Part shown: positions 61,463 through 64,000 of the stretch, in pieces
Position numbering within the stretch: position 1 is the first letter of the stretch
How the letters are laid out: every line of letters begins with the position of its first letter
Assembly: GCA_035501495.1 (NCBI GenBank)
Contig: DATJWB010000253.1
Location: 5,280 to 69,279, forward strand
Reading direction: 5' to 3'
Source of the DNA: JAIQFL01 sp035501495
GTDB taxonomy: Bacteria; Acidobacteriota; Terriglobia; Bryobacterales; Bryobacteraceae
DNA length: 64,000 nucleotides
Made by a program: the position numbers and the translations under genes
Notes under the pieces: generated by a model
The model's database searches: none
Told to the model about the DNA's origin: nothing
The model's input: the letters and a program-made list of their open reading frames with translations, nothing else

Positions 61463-61480
61463 CTAGTATCGATAGTACCC
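61463..61480. promoter_or_regulatory. TATCGATA palindrome upstream of the lipoprotein gene
   Basis: TATCGATA at 61467-61474 is a perfect 8-base palindrome; with flanks it reads AGTATCGATAGT, close to the padR operator at 43678. It lies 87 bases ahead of the lipoprotein ATG and 24 bases after the DUF5995-like stop, a good place for an operator. Confidence 0.5.
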
Positions 61481-61560
61481 GAAAACAGTACGACCATAAC
61501 TTGCGTCGGACTTGTTAAGTCCATCTCACGCCCAGATACTACTCACCACCGGAGGCAAAT

Positions 61561-62385
61561 ATGCGTTGTGTTCCCACTCGATGGTTTGGAGTCTTGGCAA
61601 CGATAGCTTTGCTCGTCATGCTGTCGTCGTGTTCATCGCAACCGGTGGTGACTGCGGCCGCTCAGAAAGATGCGGCGTTCTACTGGTCGGCGGCCAAGGA
61701 GTGTTATATGGCGGGCGACTACCTGAAAGCAATCGCCCACCTGGACCACCTGACCGAGGCAGGCAATCCCTACAACTCCCGAGCGCTGCCGTTCGCTGTG
61801 GTGCTGACTTCGGGAGTCGCATCGGGATACATGGAGTTGGCGGACTACTACGCCGCCGGCGCCAAGGCCAACAAGCGGAAAGCAACCATCTTTCAAAGCA
61901 AGGCCGCGGACTATCGGGCGCTGGCGAACCACGTGGTTCTGCTTTTCGCTGAGGACACCCGCAAGCTGAGCCAGGTGGAGGGCGATTCCATCCAACTGGC
62001 GTTCGGCCCTCCCAAGGGAAACTTCGCCGAACCCGTCCTTCTCACCCAGATTTCCCACGGCATGATCCCGGCGCAGACCGACGAAGAGGCGGCGCTGCAG
62101 TTCGCCCTGGATCGCGGGGTGTTGCTGAGCGTCTGTGACTCCGCGGGGGCCCCCAACAATCTCGCCAAGGCCGGCGAACTCCTTCAGCGAGGCGAGTTCC
62201 TGGTACGCCGCTCCAAGTTCACCAAAGCGGTGGCCGACCAACTCCAGAAGGAATCACAACTCTACGCCCGCAACAAACTGGACGATTCGCAGAAGATGGA
62301 AATGCTGCGACAGATGTCGCGAGACGTGGTCAAAGACCCGGGCGCATCCCGCACTGCCATGGCCATGCAGGTCCCTTCCCGCTAG
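61561..62385 (+). CDS. TPR-like lipoprotein
   Basis: A 274-residue protein. The signal peptide ends in the lipobox LSSC (Cys24), so it is lipid-anchored. A helical body follows with FYWSAAKECYMAGDYLKAIAHLDHLTEAGNP, a TPR-like pair, and further helices; no known family name is assigned. GGAGG stands about 6 bases before the ATG. Its 3' end overlaps the minus-strand gene at 62382 by 4 bases. Confidence 0.75.
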   Translation: MRCVPTRWFGVLATIALLVMLSSCSSQPVVTAAAQKDAAFYWSAAKECYMAGDYLKAIAHLDHLTEAGNPYNSRALPFAVVLTSGVASGYMELADYYAAGAKANKRKATIFQSKAADYRALANHVVLLFAEDTRKLSQVEGDSIQLAFGPPKGNFAEPVLLTQISHGMIPAQTDEEAALQFALDRGVLLSVCDSAGAPNNLAKAGELLQRGEFLVRRSKFTKAVADQLQKESQLYARNKLDDSQKMEMLRQMSRDVVKDPGASRTAMAMQVPSR

Positions 62386-62777
62386 CCCAGGCCGGCGAAC
62401 ACCTTCATCATGTCGCGGTGCGCCAGAACGGCCCCCGGGTCGCGCTGCATCGCTTCGAAGTAGCGTCTCTGGAATCCCGGACCGTCTTCCGAAGGCGCGA
62501 CCAGGTCACGAGCCTGGGCGATCAACCGGTCGGCGTCGGCGCCCGTGGCGGGTTCCTCGAAATCGAGCGTTTCGTCAATCAGCACGATGAACTGCGACAG
62601 ATCGTGAAGCCACGAAAACCACGGGTCGTTCAACACCAGTCCGAGGTATTGTCCCGTGGAGGTGATCCGGGCGACATCCCGTTCGTAAGAGGCGCGTTCG
62701 GAATCGAGCAGGCTTTTGTGCAAGCGTAGCAACCCGTTCCGCAGTTCGGTCAGACGCAGGTGAGAGGAATCCGGCAT
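62382..62777 (-). CDS. Conserved helical protein of unknown function
   Basis: A 131-residue soluble helical protein opening with MPDSSHLRLTELRNGLLRLHKSLLDSERASYERDVARI and containing LVLNDPWFSWLHDLSQFIVLIDETLDF, a pattern that I recall from short uncharacterised proteins in Acidobacteria but cannot name. The Met at 62777 is chosen over the one at 62786 because the latter lies in a TACGAT box, which ends 7 bases before 62777. The 3' end meets the lipoprotein stop. Confidence 0.6.
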   Translation of the reverse strand: MPDSSHLRLTELRNGLLRLHKSLLDSERASYERDVARITSTGQYLGLVLNDPWFSWLHDLSQFIVLIDETLDFEEPATGADADRLIAQARDLVAPSEDGPGFQRRYFEAMQRDPGAVLAHRDMMKVFAGLG

Positions 62778-62826
62778 TGCGTCCATCGTACCGTGGCGCC
62801 CCTCCGCGTGGCGGGGTCCGCAGTCA

Positions 62827-62835
62827 TGGTAGAAT
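62827..62835 (+). promoter_or_regulatory. Extended -10 of tRNA-Leu
   Basis: TGG followed by TAGAAT (hexamer 62830-62835) lies about 14 bases before the first tRNA base, giving a short 5' leader that RNase P would remove. Confidence 0.6.
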
Positions 62836-62849
62836 CACAATGACCTCGT

Positions 62850-62938
62850 GCCGGAGTGTCGGAATTGGCAGACGAACCGGACTCAAAATCCGGCGCACTT
62901 CACTGTGCGTGTGGGTTCAAGTCCCACCTCCGGCACCA
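62850..62938 (+). tRNA. tRNA-Leu (anticodon CAA)
   Basis: The acceptor stem GCCGGAG (62850-62856) pairs with CTCCGGC (62928-62934), followed by discriminator A and an encoded CCA (62936-62938). The anticodon stem CCGGA/TCCGG frames the loop CTCAAAA with anticodon CAA. A long variable arm, GCGCACTTCACTGTGCG, is typical of leucine tRNAs, and the T-loop GGTTCAAGT is canonical. No other RNA genes are in the window. Confidence 0.96.
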
Positions 62939-62961
62939 CTGTCCTTTCAATAACTTAGCGT

Positions 62962-63003
62962 GAAACCACCCAAAACCTTTGGGCAATTTTGGGTAACGGT
63001 TTC
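62962..63003 (+). repeat. Nested inverted repeat after tRNA-Leu
   Basis: GAAACC (62962-62967) pairs with GGTTTC (62998-63003), and inside it ACCCAAAA (62968-62975) pairs with TTTTGGGT (62987-62994), with a 3-base asymmetry. It lies 24 bases past the tRNA and 30 bases ahead of the integrase fragment, so it may be an integrase arm or core site or a terminator-like hairpin. Confidence 0.5.
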
Positions 63004-63012
63004 AAGACCGGG

Positions 63013-63021
63013 TGCTACAAT
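63013..63021 (+). promoter_or_regulatory. Extended -10 of the integrase fragment
   Basis: TGC followed by TACAAT (hexamer 63016-63021) lies 12 bases ahead of the ATG at 63034. It is the same arrangement as at chromosomal genes here. Confidence 0.5.
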
Positions 63022-63033
63022 CGGGGCGTAAGT

Positions 63034-63357
63034 ATGGCCCTGAACCTCTACCGCAGACACGGCTCCCACTGCCCGGGCGGACGCTCCCTACACGATATGA
63101 GGTATGAAGCCGACGAGCTTCGCCGTAGCTGGAAGAAATGCTCCTGTCCGATCTACGCATCCGGCACGCTCAAGGGGCGGTTCAAGCGCAAGAACACCGA
63201 GCGGTTTGATTGGGATGCGGCGAAAGCGGTTCTGAGCCTTTGGGAAACTGCTGGCACCTGGGATACTCCCGGTCAGCTTGTTCCAGTGGCCGCCGTGGAT
63301 CCCTCACCAGGGGATACAGCAGAGTTAACCCAACTTCCGCCCACCCCTAAGTGGTAA
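63034..63357 (+). pseudogene. Truncated phage-type integrase, N-terminal part
   Basis: A 107-residue product: LYRRHGSHCPGGRSLHDMRYEADELRRSWKKCSCPIYASGTLKGRFKRKNTERFDWDAAKAVLSLWETAGTWD resembles the N-terminal domain of acidobacterial tyrosine recombinases, which begin with an RRH...C...W-KKC-CPIY motif. The core-binding and catalytic domains (RHRY) are absent: the frame stops after W at 63357. The gene is therefore a fragment, perhaps cut by the IS insertion downstream. Confidence 0.6.
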
Positions 63358-63429
63358 TGGATTTTGGCTGGTTTTTCGCGCCCAATTGGCTTGTTTTAGT
63401 AACCAGATCTCAAAATCCCAAAAGTAGTG

Positions 63430-63452
63430 ACTAAAAAGTAAGGCTTTTTAGT
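63430..63452 (+). terminator. Hairpin with A/T-rich arms
   Basis: ACTAAAAAG (63430-63438) pairs perfectly with CTTTTTAGT (63444-63452), loop TAAGG. The U-rich right arm makes it plausible as an intrinsic terminator for the integrase fragment, or it may be part of the IS left end. Confidence 0.45.
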
Positions 63453-63540
63453 TGCTTGAGTCTCATCTTTAGCCTCAGTAAATGTTTGCTTCTTGTATTG
63501 ACTTCTGCCCCTGCTCTGTCGCCTAATAGTGTCTACAGAT

Positions 63541-64000
63541 ATGTATATCCGCAAATCCTCGCGGACCTACAAAGGCAAGACCTACTCCAACTACGTCCTC
63601 GTCGAAAGTGTCCTCACTCCCAAGGGGCCGCGTCAGAAGATCATCTGCTCTCTCGGCGATCTTCGCCCTCGACCTCAATCCGAATGGCTCGCTCTCGCTC
63701 ACAGGCTCACCGTCGCCTTGTCCGGTCAGCCCGATCTGCCCAGTGCTCAGCCGCCCGATGCCGAACTACAAGACCTCCTTGCCAAGGTGCAGGCTGTCGG
63801 TCCTCCTCCTCCGACCTCCGCGACTTTACTGTCGGTTCTGGTCGACCAAGTCCGCACCCAAGAATCCCGCGAAGCTGGCCCCGTCCATGTGGGCTACCAG
63901 TTTTGGCGGCGCCTCGGTCTCGATTCCATCCTCGATCAGGCCGGCCTGAGCGAACGCGTCCGGCAGTTGGCTTGCGCCATGACCCTCAACCGCCTGATTC
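63541..64000 (+). CDS. IS-type transposase, 5' part
   Basis: The frame is open to the end of the window (153 codons). The start MYIRKSSRTYKGKTYSNYVLVESV followed by TPKGPRQKIICSLGDLRPRPQSEWLALAHRL is typical of the N-terminus of IS1634/IS4-group transposases. The later region HVGYQFWRRLGLDSILDQAGLSERVRQLACAMTLNRLI is the segment that precedes the DDE domain. The catalytic domain is beyond base 64000. A TTGACT box at 63498-63503 may be its -35. The IS left end, terminal inverted repeat and target duplication cannot be located with certainty; they should lie between about 63360 and 63530. Confidence 0.75.
   Translation, partial: MYIRKSSRTYKGKTYSNYVLVESVLTPKGPRQKIICSLGDLRPRPQSEWLALAHRLTVALSGQPDLPSAQPPDAELQDLLAKVQAVGPPPPTSATLLSVLVDQVRTQESREAGPVHVGYQFWRRLGLDSILDQAGLSERVRQLACAMTLNRLI

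Larger units (their letters stand above)
62850..64000 (+). mobile_element. Probable integrated element at the tRNA-Leu gene
   Basis: The tRNA 3' end is followed directly by a long inverted repeat, a truncated integrase and then an IS-type transposase, running off the window edge. This is the usual layout for tRNA-associated integrative elements, where the 3' end of the tRNA gene serves as attB. The outer boundary and any attR copy lie beyond base 64000 and cannot be seen. Confidence 0.45.

Noticed and set aside
62805..62845. Fourth copy of the dispersed repeat (GTGGCGCCCCTCC...)
   Set aside because: Only the first bases match; stems and T-run are not formed.

Overview
The window looks like chromosomal DNA of an acidobacterium, most like Candidatus Solibacter / Bryobacterales. 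The evidence is the gene repertoire, read by eye: Oar-like TonB-dependent receptors with a carboxypeptidase-regulatory N-terminus, a PadR regulator coupled to an ABC-permease-like (ADOP) protein plus a second ADOP protein, a Ser/Thr kinase fused to a TolB-like propeller, and a secreted repeat protein with a TIGR03437-type C-terminus. The DNA is GC-rich and densely coded on both strands. Only one RNA gene was found, a tRNA-Leu(CAA) near the right end. No CRISPR array or replication origin was seen.

Layout. 1-6.7 kb: 3' part of an Oar-like receptor, an RND efflux pump and an ArsB-like transporter. 6.7-13.5 kb: a compact three-gene run of a membrane Ser/Thr kinase with an external propeller, a membrane propeller-ATPase fusion and a soluble ATPase; this is the most unusual part of the window. 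13.5-21.7 kb: methyltransferase, two cyclophilin isomerases transcribed divergently, 5'-nucleotidase, protein phosphatase and an NtrY/NtrC-like two-component pair. 21.9-23.6 kb: a two-gene AAA ATPase/TOPRIM-like cassette resembling anti-phage modules. 23.7-32.6 kb: KdpD/KdpE-like pair, propeller protein, DUF1801, repeat surface protein, MtgA and a second two-component pair. 32.6-46.6 kb: candidate structured RNA, ALDH7-type dehydrogenase, ADOP permease, a His/Tyr-rich secreted protein, TMTC-like TPR glycosyltransferase, Oar-like receptor and the PadR-ADOP operon. 46.6-56.8 kb: small hypotheticals, DinB, glycogen debranching enzyme, decayed gene fragments, GNAT, zinc-ribbon membrane protein, IorA/IorB-like molybdenum hydroxylase and acyl-CoA ligase. 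56.8-62.8 kb: DUF1223, rhomboid, SPFH protein with a coiled-coil partner, DUF5995-like protein and a lipoprotein. 62.8-64 kb: tRNA-Leu followed by an integrase fragment and the 5' end of an IS transposase, so the right edge is an integration hotspot.

Signals that cut across genes. About ten genes have a TANNNT -10-like box only 6-12 nt before the start codon, which predicts leaderless or near-leaderless mRNAs. A dispersed repeat occurs three times just downstream of + strand genes; it folds into one or two hairpins with compensating base changes, and two copies end in a T-run, so it looks like a mobile or repeated terminator. A TATCGATA-type palindrome sits on the PadR promoter and recurs at two other intergenic sites.

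All names rest on motif recognition by eye; no database search was possible. Start codons were moved from the longest open frame where a signal peptide, ribosome-binding site, overlap or -10 box argued for it.
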